From assembly GCA_001579985.1 (NCBI GenBank), contig LRSR01010444.1, forward strand, positions 1 through 28,746: 28,746 bases of DNA, in the 5' to 3' direction. This DNA comes from Hypsibius dujardini (taxonomy: Eukaryota; Tardigrada; Eutardigrada; Parachela; Hypsibiidae). This document shows positions 21,297 to 28,746 of the stretch, piece after piece; position 1 is the stretch's first letter; every line of letters starts with the position of its first letter. Below the pieces are notes generated by a model. The model did not search any database and was not told the origin of the DNA. It was given only the letters and a program-made list of their open reading frames with translations. Position numbers and translations under genes: made by a program.

Positions 21297-22686
21297 GGCA
21301 GTCAGACAAACAGGCAGGCAAACGGAAAGAGAGATCGACTTTAGGTAAACTTTTACACCACAAACCTTCATTTCCATGTGCATCAGCATTGGCATAGCGG
21401 CGCAAGAAATACCGCCAATACCGTTGGATAATGAAGGGATTATGGTGTGGTTTGAGCTGAACGTCTGAAAAGAGGGGGGCGGTCAATCGATCAGACAAAC
21501 TGACTAGCGGTTGCTGGCTTGAGGTCTAATGATCACCAGACTTCTCTTCCTGTACCCAGTGCATCCGTGGAGTTGGTGAACCACACTGCGAATGTCTTGC
21601 GAGCTTGTGCGTGATCCAAATTCCGTGCCTTGATCAGCGCCTCGATGATCTCCGGCGCGCGGCAGTCGTACCCCGTGACGGGATGGAAATCGAATGGGGT
21701 GTAGTCCATCAGGTAGACGTGGATCTGCGCTCGCACTGAAATCCATCAGCAAGGGTGGAAGCATTTCGTTAGTATGAAACTCTCCACCGATCAATAAATG
21801 AAGTAACACATTTAAATTTAAACGACATAAATATAAATAAATTTAAAATCGCCTACAAAATTTATGGGAATGGAAGGACGTATTTTAAATTCACCGACTG
21901 TTTTAATTTTGCTAAAATAAATACTTATATTTAAAAGAGGAGATTACAATACATTCCAAATAAATTATTTGCTAGATTACAATGAAAATAAAAATAATAT
22001 TTCCTAATATTTTAATGTAAAATTTGGAATTTGAGAATAATAAATAAGCTTTTAAAATATCGATTTATATTTTTCTGATCTTTAATAAAATTTAAAAATA
22101 TATTTTATATCAAATTACAAGCCCTTTTTTCGAGTCAAAATACATTTAAACTATATTCAAAACAACACAAAAAAATCAATGAAAACTGAATCAATCAATC
22201 AAGCGGATGCGTTTGCTTACCGAACAGGCTTTCAATTATGCGCTCGAAAGATCTTCCCTGGCTCTCCGGATTCGCACCAACACTGCTGCCGCTACCTTCC
22301 ACCGTCTTCGACGCATCAGAATGTCGTCGAACAGGCAGCGTCCCGACGCCTGCAAGTCCATAACAACGATGCAAAACCGCTTTACTGATAGGAAAGTTTC
22401 ACAAGAATTTCCATTGCTTGATTGATCTATTGCGTCCGCTACAGTTGAAAGTGCATTTAAAGCGTTGATTGATGGATCAGTGGCAAGTACCTGCCGCGAG
22501 TTCTCCCCGGCCCTGCGGTCCATCAACCTCATCCTCGGGTACTTGGCCGAATAAGTAGGCATTTTCGGAGGGGCCTACGTTGGTTTCCTCGCCGTTCTCG
22601 TCGATTTCGCGGATGGTCGGCACGATGGGACGACGTAGGTACAAACTACCGCTGGCCTCACGCTGGGGCGATCTATTGGCCCGCAT
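18679..22686 (-). CDS. FRMD8: FRMD8 (iTAP), FERM-domain partner of iRhom
   Basis: Ten minus-strand exons: 22686-22491, 22349-22221, 21735-21556, 21464-21366, 21005-20950, 20857-20691, 20183-20001, 19893-19743, 19361-19176, 18972-18679; consistent phases, 546 residues (human about 464). An in-frame stop just upstream fixes the ATG at 22686. The first about 108 residues are low-complexity. F1 starts at VRAQIHVYLMDYTPFDF and runs to the DVQLKPHHNPF block. F2 has VLQLLFEEARNCYLGKRYSL and QLLECFPQGLIP. F3 has AVFFSGVLEPAPKSRL and RVLKIFSKQAPLMAA, matching human AFFHGEVDKPA and KLLKIYSKQAELM. FRMD8 stabilises iRhoms at the plasma membrane and so supports ADAM17 sheddase activity. The tail is basic and poorly conserved. 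Transcribed divergently from RPS28. Confidence 0.92.
19415..19467. repeat. (CAGA)n tract, FRMD8 intron 8
   Basis: CAGA/TAGA units in intron 19362-19742. The same intron also carries several ATTGATTGG motifs of the TGAT family at 19490-19710. Confidence 0.88.
20335..20680. repeat. Degenerate (CAGA)n, FRMD8 intron 6
   Basis: Long imperfect CAGA/CAGG array filling most of intron 20184-20690. Confidence 0.85.
21235..21335. repeat. (CAGA)n array, FRMD8 intron 4
   Basis: Perfect CAGA at about 21265-21297 in intron 21006-21365, with variant units on both sides. Confidence 0.9.
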
Positions 22687-23311
22687 ATCTCCTCACCAAT
22701 GCACTTGAATGGGGTCACTTCATTTTTTAACTCTGCAAAAAAATTATCAAAATAAATTCTACGAGCTAAATTGCAAAAATCAGGCTGTTAAAAGACTCAG
22801 AAAAATTAAAATACCAAATTTCGAATTGGTTAGTATGTGCAATGCGCAGACCAATAAATAAGCGTGCAATACGCAGTGCACATGCACACCACGAATAAAT
22901 TGAAAAAACCCGAATAGAAACGGTCTGAAAAATAAAAAAGACCCTTCCGATCCTTATTAAAATCTTTCACTTTCGGCGTTGAAAACCTCTAAATTAACTG
23001 TATGCCCAGAAAAACTTCTTTTGTATTAATTTGGCAGAGTATAGCAGAGGGGCATTTAGAGAAGTTTGGCATAAAGATCGATCGATTAATTGATTAGCCA
23101 CAGTAATCGATACGTCGTCTCAGGCGGCGCACCACAAGAGCCACGTAACAAACCTGCCCGGTCGGCTCACCACCAAACATGCGTTTTCAGTGCGTCAGTT
23201 TTCGCGACCTCCTCACCGTGCAAGGGTTCTCCGCCGTCGTTCCGTGCTTTTCCACTCTTCCGGATCCCGCGGATATTTTATTTCCACTGCACCGGCTTAT
23301 CCCCATCCAAC
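22687..23311. promoter_or_regulatory. Divergent promoter region FRMD8 / RPS28
   Basis: The start codons of FRMD8 (-) and RPS28 (+) are 625 nt apart, so both promoters and 5'UTRs lie here. The centre is AT-rich, with dyad-like GCGCAGACC/TGCACATGCAC stretches at about 22840-22890. The 200 nt before RPS28 are GC-richer. No other gene seen. Confidence 0.55.
23247..23261 (+). promoter_or_regulatory. Possible 5'TOP start of RPS28 mRNA
   Basis: A C followed by an almost pure pyrimidine run (CTTTTCCACTCTTCC, one A) lies 65 nt before the RPS28 ATG. Ribosomal-protein mRNAs of animals commonly begin with such a tract, which places translation under mTOR/LARP1 control. The exact transcription start is inferred. 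Confidence 0.4.
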
Positions 23312-23818
23312 ATGGACAAAATCCGTCTCGCGAAGGTAAGATTCCCAGCGGGGAAAATCGGCGGTTTTCCTCTCAAAAATGGCCATTTTAATTGCCACCT
23401 TTTGGGTCGCTGATTTATTCCCCGACGTCTAGGCGGATTTTCATGGTGTTCCTTCTTGTTTTAGATAGTTTATAAAAAGGGTTATTTATTACAAAAATAA
23501 GACCAACAACGACAGTTGAATAAATGTTTATAATTTACATATCAAATTATAAATATTTATTCAATTTTTTTTGGCTGCTTTTAATGTCTTAACATTTGTT
23601 CTCTACTGGGAGACAGTCTAATTGCCGTTGTCCGGTGTTTCTTATAGGTAACGAAGGTGCTCGGCCGGACCGGTTCGCAGGGCCAGGCGACGCAGGTGCG
23701 CGTGGAATTCCTGGACGAGTCCAACCGCTCCATCATCCGCAACGTCAAGGGCCCCGTCCGTGAGGGCGATATTCTTACCCTGATGGAGTCTGAGCGCGAG
23801 GCCAGGAGGTTGCGGTAG
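23312..23818 (+). CDS. RPS28: 40S ribosomal protein S28 (eS28)
   Basis: Two coding exons, 23312-23335 and 23648-23818, joined in phase 0 across a GTAAGA...TATAG intron of 312 nt; 64 residues. The eS28 match is near complete: [55 protein letters not shown] and the RRLR end. It is a small-subunit component near the mRNA exit channel. The N terminus (MDKIRLAK) is about five residues shorter than human (69 aa), which is within family variation. A TOP-like tract lies upstream. After the stop, a GTAAGT donor at 23831 and a TTTTTAG acceptor ending at 23893 suggest a 63-nt 3'UTR intron. ATTAAA at 24080 could be the polyadenylation signal. Confidence 0.97.
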
Positions 23819-24684
23819 TGGCACTGACTGGTAAGTCATACGGGAATTCATTCTTCCTTCGCCGCTTCGGACAAGGGAATGTTGTGTTTTTAGGAAGACA
23901 GCAACGGGGGAGCTCTTTGAAGATCGTATTTTTTGCCCAGTGCTTTTACGCTCTTGCTTTATACCAACGTGTGGATTCGGCCTTGTGGAAATTTCTGCTG
24001 ATTTCAAACGGATTATTTTCACATTTGGAGTGAGAATTGCGAGGAGCGAAGCGCTCTCCTGATGTGCTGTCTAAAGATGATTAAAGATAAACACCGTTGC
24101 TGCAGCTACGAGTTCTGGTTGATTGATTGATTGATGCGCGGTTCAGCTGTACATTTGATTGGATTGATTAATCAAATGATTGATTCATTTACTTTAAAAT
24201 AGGATGTTTTATTTAAAATCTTACGTTATATGCTGACTACATGGCGTTTCTTCTAGATAAAATTTGCCGTTGGATTTAAATTCCTTCAATATTTTATTGA
24301 AGTTTAATCATGGTATTTAAAAAACATAATTCGGCTTGGATGGCGTTGATTTTAGTTAGTTTTAAAATAAAACTTTAATGTGGGCAGGAGATGACATGGT
24401 TTTTTATGCTGATTATTTATTCTAATTCGCCTTCTGTTGTTTTCGAAAATATTAATTCACTACCAATGTTTAATGTTACAGGTGAAACTGAAGGCCCTAA
24501 ATCAGTTTTTAACTACGCATTTTTAATTCCCAAGAGTAATTTAAGAAAACCGATTTTTTTATTAATATTGAATTTAGTGACGTTTGATCGCATGTTAATT
24601 TTTAATCGAAATTCCGAATTTCCTTTTCGCTGGAGCTAATCAAAATCTGACAAAGCTAAAAACAAATTTCTGAGTAAATTTGTT

Positions 24685-24686
<2 letters not shown>

Positions 24687-24717
<31 letters not shown>
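24687..24717. repeat. (CAAT)n microsatellite
   Basis: About eight perfect CAAT units. The same motif family recurs in shorter runs at 1735, 2149, 3768, 5068, 6820, 6908, 9948, 19540, 24119 and 26390. Confidence 0.95.
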
Positions 24718-25110
24718 GGGTTGGAACTTAAGTCAAAAAGTACACAGTAAGTCAACCAGTCAATCTAACAATATAACCAATGGACAAATTAAATTTCAAT
24801 GAGAAAACGAATCTACCAATCAATCAGGCGGAGGCGCCTACGTACTGCACGCGTACTCAAGATCGAACAAACGACAAACTGAAGATTTTTCAACTTTATT
24901 TCGAGCCATGCCAGATTGATTTTTTTTCGCCGGGCGAGATATTTTCCTTCCGCAACTTGAGGCCGTTGTCCATTTTTTTGCCGGCAGTCCATTTTTTCTT
25001 TTCTGCTGGCGAAGGCTCCCAAAGCTTTTTTTCCGGCATTCCTCGTCAAGTCCGTCCAACCGCTGCCTCAGTTCGCGCATCCGTCAACGCGCATTGAAAC
25101 GCATCAAACA

Positions 25111-25125
25111 AAAGGGAGATAACTC
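25111..25125. repeat. AAAGGGAGATAACTC motif in the PABPN1 3' flank
   Basis: A short sequence I remember as recurrent in molluscan non-coding DNA. One copy is seen here. It is the only lineage hint of this kind in the window and rests on memory, not on a search. Confidence 0.3.
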
Positions 25126-25343
25126 ACAAACCACAACCCACGAAAAATGAAGGGCGGGGGGCGTAAATGAAAAGAACAAAATGCAACGAATATTTATATA
25201 AAGTGGAATTAGATTGAGTGTCGTCGTCCGGCGTCTCTCCTTCGTTCCCTCCAGTCTAGTGGTGCGAGGCATACTTCAGTGAAATAAAAATTACGGTAGT
25301 CTCTGAGACTTTCCAAACACTAAATAACGAATCGGTGGAGTCG

Positions 25344-26953
25344 TTAGTAGGCCATGAAACGGGAAGGACGACGCGGACGGAAAGCGCCGCCGCGGTAGCC
25401 TCCACGGTATGTACTCCGGCCGCGGTAGTACGGACTGGGCGAATAGCCGCGGTACGGTCTCCTGCCGCGGGTGAAGCTGGCTCCGCGGAAGGGTCGACGG
25501 GCGCGTCGAGCAGCGAAACCCAACCCCGGTTGGTTGGTTCGTTTCGGAATAACCTAAACGTAGGCAATCATTGTAGTCCGAAATTCAGAATCGTACATTG
25601 GTATTATTCGTCCATTTGAGTGTCTGTCTGTCTGTCTGTCTGCCCACAAGTCTGCCTGTCTATCTGTCTGTCTGCAAGTGTGCCTGCCTGCCTATCTATA
25701 TTACTTGTCCGTTGTATCTGCGTGCCACAGAGTCCCCCAGCATGATTAGTGTCTGCGTCGCCGTCACGGAAAGAAAAAAGACACCCCCAGCAACGTACCT
25801 TCAACTGACGCTCCTTCAATGTGGAGTCATTCAGCAAGACTGCCTGCTCAACAGCTTCCTTCGTGGCAAATTCGATGTACGCAAAACTGCAAAAGCAAAT
25901 AAAAATGTTGTTTTTTTCACTACAACCCGAGAAACTGCTTAAAAGGAAAGGAAAGAGAAATTACCCTTTTGGATGGCCGGAGAAGCGGTCGCACATGATG
26001 GTGATGCGGTTGATGACGCCGCAGCCGCGAAAGTGCGCGTCCAGCTCCTCGATGGTGCAGCTGTACTCCACCTGGCCCACGTAGACCGAGCGGGAGTCCA
26101 CCTCCAGCTTCTCCGCCTCGGCTCCCGCCGTTGCTTCTTCTGTAGAGGAGAAACTTATAAAACTAATTACAAAATCAGATTTCTCGACAATGTTAATTTA
26201 CCTCCGAGAGAGCTCAAACTGGCGCGTGACGGCTGCTTCTCAGTGTCCGACTGTAGCTGACGCAGCTTGTCCGCCTCCTCCTCCATCTCGCGGATCTTGG
26301 TGCGGACATCCTCAAGCATGTCCTCTTCCTGTCAAGAAAAAAGGATATTATAAAGTCAAATAAAACGTAAAGTTGCTAATTAAATCACTCAATCAATCAA
26401 TCAATTGCTGGCAAGCCCAGTTGAACACACAACAAAAAACCAAAAACATCCGCCACGATTTCGTCAATAAAAAATAAAAAGATTAAATAAACGCTAATCC
26501 TGTCTTGTTTTATTTAATTAAAGAGGTAAGCGGCGCAGAGTACTAACTGACTAGCATTAATTCCATGTTAAAAATAGAATTTATTTTAAAGTCAATGCAA
26601 TCAACCAATCAACGGCTATCTCACTACACAAAATCCCAACACAACTTAACGTATCAATCAACCAACCCACCAACCACACAAACCTGGCCTTCTCCAAAAT
26701 CCTGCGCCTCCGCGTCGGTGGCGTTAATTTCAAACTCCGCGCCGCCGTTCTCGTAGCCCTCCTCCTCCGCGTACTCCATCTCCTCATCATACGCCTCCTC
26801 CTCGTAGCCCTCCTCGAACTCCTCCTCCGCCGGCTGTTCAGAGTCAGCCGCCTCCTTCACCGCCGCGGCAGCGACGCCATTACTGCTCGCTCCACCTTCC
26901 CCGGGGGTCGCCGTCACGCCCGCCGCCGCCGTCACTTCCGCCTTATCCGCCAT
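25344..26953 (-). CDS. PABPN1: Nuclear poly(A)-binding protein 1 (PABPN1/PABP2)
   Basis: Five minus-strand exons: 26953-26684, 26328-26202, 26139-25965, 25886-25799 and 25553-25344; all phases agree, giving 289 residues (human 306). Order: an Ala/Gly then very acidic N terminus (1-90); a predicted coiled coil [15 protein letters not shown] (about 98-120) that in the family stimulates poly(A) polymerase; one RRM with RNP2 VYVGQV (151-156) and RNP1 KGFAYIEF (190-197); [10 protein letters not shown]; then an Arg/Gly/Tyr-rich tail ([24 protein letters not shown]) ending FMAY, fit for arginine methylation and nuclear import. It binds growing poly(A) tails and controls their length. There is no long polyalanine start as in human; the longest Ala run is four. 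Confidence 0.96.
25619..25695. repeat. (TGTC)n tract, PABPN1 intron 4
   Basis: TGTC/TGCC units in intron 25554-25798. In the PABPN1 transcript the orientation is GACA. Confidence 0.85.
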
Positions 26954-27594
26954 TTCCGATTTGGAAACCCCCGGCAAAATAGATTAAAATCCCGTCGACC
27001 GCGGAGCGAGGCAATGCCGAATGCAGGCTCAGAAAAGGGGGGAATTTGGCGAGGACGTCGGAGACGGCTGCCCGTCTTCCTCGGCAAAAATAAAAATGAT
27101 CTCGGCGGTTCTCCGAGCGGGTTCTGCGATGGTCGGATAAAGAATTGAATTTCGCGTTAGAGGGTGAAATATGCGGAGGCCGCCATTCGCGGGGAGAGAT
27201 TGACTTTTTATGGAAAAGAAATGGCTAACAACGTTGTGTTGTTTTTCTCATTCAAAAATCGACTGCTCAGTCTACAGGGAAGTTTCAGCAGATGCGCTGC
27301 AATTAACGCCATCGATCGATGCGTCATAGAATGTTGCGGTCGCAGCGTCATCTGCCGCCCTATTAAGATCGCGCTCAATTAGAGGTAAAACAAACGGTTG
27401 GCAGGTGGCGCTGCACCAGGCATATGTGCAACCAATTTGTAGTTTTACCATTGATTTTTTAAGTTTTTGCTGGTATCTCAAACTGTTTTTGTAGTATTTT
27501 AAACATATTTTTCAAATAAAATTGTTTTCAAACTTAAAAACCGTAATTTAAAAATAAAAGTATAGAGAAGAAGGGTAATAAAATGACATCTTTC
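26954..27594. promoter_or_regulatory. PABPN1 promoter side and 5S upstream region
   Basis: GC-rich near the PABPN1 start (26960-27130), turning AT-rich toward the 5S gene. No protein gene supported. A TATAGA at 27561-27566, about 30 nt before the 5S start, sits where many invertebrate 5S genes have a TATA-like element. Confidence 0.45.
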
Positions 27595-27713
27595 GCCTAC
27601 GACCATACCACGTAGAATGCTCCCGATCCCGTTCGATCTCGGAAGATAAGCTGCGTCGGGCCCGGTTAGTACTTAGATGGGTGACCGCTTGGGAACACCG
27701 GGTGTTGTAGGCA
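27595..27713 (+). rRNA. 5S ribosomal RNA gene, single copy in this window
   Basis: The 119-nt sequence begins GCCTACGACCATACCAC and ends GTGTTGTAGGCA. The first nine and last nine bases form helix I (eight Watson-Crick pairs and one G-U). The conserved interior is present: CCCGATC, GATCTCGGAAGATAAGC (A box region), GTCGGGCCCGGTTAGTACTTAGATGGGTGACCG (intermediate element and C box, 27656-27688) and GGGAACACCGGGTG. A TCTTTTT run directly after it (27715-27721) is a good RNA polymerase III terminator. It is transcribed by Pol III into the large-subunit 5S RNA. It lies alone between two minus-strand Pol II genes rather than in a visible tandem array. Confidence 0.95.
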
Positions 27714-27714
27714 C

Positions 27715-27721
27715 TCTTTTT
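27715..27721 (+). terminator. Pol III T-run terminator of the 5S gene
   Basis: TCTTTTT immediately downstream of the 3' end of the 5S rRNA. Confidence 0.8.
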
Positions 27722-27789
27722 ATATATACACACCGATTCACCTTTTTTTTACGTTTTCAAGACTCCTCGCGTAAATTTTTTATACCAGT

Positions 27790-27795
27790 TTTATT
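27790..27795 (-). terminator. AATAAA polyadenylation signal of the chromodomain gene
   Basis: TTTATT on the plus strand, which is AATAAA on the minus strand, 78 nt beyond the chromodomain gene stop codon. Confidence 0.6.
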
Positions 27796-27872
27796 AGTGT
27801 TGACATGGTCTGAAATGATATGCAATAAATTACAATGGAATATAGTTCTAAAGAGTTACACGAGCCGCACTA

Positions 27873-28746
27873 TTAAGAATGCCTCGATATATCACTGCGT
27901 TTTGAGGATCGTGTTTTCTTCTTCGGTTGAGGTTCCGATTCTGGCAGCGATGTGGAATCATCGACACTTGGATCGTCGCCTTGTTTTGCCGCCATCAATT
28001 TTTCATAGAATTCCCCGTCCGGTGATAGGATTTTTGGACGTTTTACGGTCGGTCTCCTATGGTAACAGGATAATGAATCGTGCGGCACCCACACCCAAGC
28101 AAATGGCACAGACATAGGAAGAGATGGTAACCCAGACACAGATACGCTGGCACAGATACATACACAGACACAAACACAGGCAAAAGACAAAGACACAAAC
28201 TTAGACAACAGACATAAACACAGCCACAGACACAGACATGTAAATAAAACTAGACACAGATACAGACTCAGACACAGATATCCACACCGCCACAAACACA
28301 GACAGAGACACAGACAGAGACATTGACACAGATACAAACATAAACACAAATACATAAACAGACATCGACACAGACACAGACAAAGGCTCAGACACAGGCA
28401 CAAGCACGGTCACAGACACAGACGCACAGACTGAGGTACAGATATAGAGAAAGACATAGGCACAGACACACAGACATACGATGCACCAAACATATAGTGG
28501 TGGATAAACATCGAACTGGCATACCCAAAAGCTCGGAAGAACTCCTTGACGGCCTTCAATGTGGCCGAGATGCCTTCGCATCGTTTGCTGCTTTTCATCC
28601 CAGCCACCTTCTTCCTTTCCGGCTCCCAACTATTCTCGTGGTGCTCCCATCCATCCCATTTGATAAGAAACCACCGACGCCGGGTCTTACCTTCCCGCGT
28701 AATTAATGCGCCAAGCACTCTTTCAATCACCCATAATTTAGGTGAT
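27873..28746 (-). CDS. Chromodomain-containing protein, 3' part (5' end outside window)
   Basis: Two minus-strand exons: 28746-28525 (runs off the window, open to the edge) and 28056-27873. They join in phase 2 across a GTATGC...CATAG intron and end in TAA. The first exon carries a chromo domain: WVIERVLGALITREGKTRR, WFLIKWDGWEHHENSWEPE. This is the aromatic-rich, WEPE-ending fold that binds methylated histone tails. The remaining about 95 residues are Lys/Ser/Glu-rich (KRPKILSPDGEFYEKLMAAK, QPKKKTRSSKRS), probably with nuclear localisation signals; no chromoshadow or catalytic domain is visible. It could be an HP1/Polycomb-like or CDY/MPP8-like protein, and I cannot choose without the N-terminal part. 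Confidence 0.82.
28110..28480. repeat. Degenerate ACAGAC/ACAGAT repeat field, chromodomain intron
   Basis: Imperfect six-base units (ACAGAC, ACAGAT, ACAAAC) fill most of intron 28057-28524. Sequence is related to the CAGA arrays, but the period is six rather than four. Confidence 0.85.

Larger units (their letters stand above)
23819..25343. other. Convergent spacer RPS28/PABPN1, AT-rich with AATC repeats
   Basis: Holds the RPS28 3'UTR (possible intron 23831-23893, ATTAAA 24080) and the PABPN1 3'UTR. A minus-strand AATAAA at 24900-24895 is a candidate PABPN1 polyadenylation signal. The middle is very AT-rich. The block 24940-25085 is less AT-rich than its surroundings and is open in one minus-strand frame (80 codons from 25080, basic, no family recognised). 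Confidence 0.5.

Noticed and set aside
23336-23647. Possible snoRNA in the RPS28 intron (ribosomal-protein introns often host them)
   Set aside because: I could not find a convincing C/D box pair or H/ACA layout by eye.
24391-24639. 82-codon frame in AT-rich DNA downstream of RPS28
   Set aside because: Low-complexity Phe/Leu/Asn composition typical of AT-rich non-coding DNA; no splice context.
27677-28117. 146-codon plus-strand frame overlapping the 5S gene and chromodomain exon 2
   Set aside because: A shadow of the 5S gene and of the antisense coding exon, with no family resemblance.

Overview
This is a compact, gene-dense animal nuclear DNA segment. Every protein gene has introns with GT/AG borders, and the proteins are metazoan house-keeping or signalling families. 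There is no bacterial operon structure, mobile element or CRISPR array. The products point to a bilaterian invertebrate. A copy of AAAGGGAGATAACTC (25111-25125), which I loosely associate with molluscan genomes, hints at a lophotrochozoan, but I give it little weight.

Layout, left to right: the 3' end of OXA1L (+, 121-1122); GID8 (-, 1309-2801); a 1.9 kb divergent promoter region; a 16-exon GAK/auxilin-type kinase (+, 4696-12032); a peripherin-2/ROM1-like tetraspanin with a long lysine-rich tail (+, 12612-15197); a CLIC chloride intracellular channel/glutathione-transferase-like gene (-, 15551-17066); a 1.6 kb gap; FRMD8 (-, 18679-22686); RPS28 (+, 23312-23818), divergent from FRMD8; PABPN1 (-, 25344-26953); a single 5S rRNA gene (+, 27595-27713); and the 3' part of a chromodomain gene (-, 27873 to beyond 28746). 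All exon joins below were worked out by hand from reading frame, splice-site phase and remembered family sequences. No alignment was run.

The genes do not form a pathway. They cover mitochondrial membrane insertion, the CTLH ubiquitin ligase, clathrin uncoating, membrane proteins, translation, mRNA polyadenylation and chromatin reading. The main structural theme is that degenerate CAGA/TGTC tetranucleotide arrays occupy about twenty introns and UTRs, in both orientations. An AATC/TGAT family is scattered between them and has also entered a GAK coding exon. The most notable protein-level points are a GAK homologue that joins a kinase to a J domain without the PTEN-like domain, and a peripherin-type tetraspanin ending in an acidic block followed by a nuclear-protein-like polylysine tail. 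I did not find a clearly new biological system.
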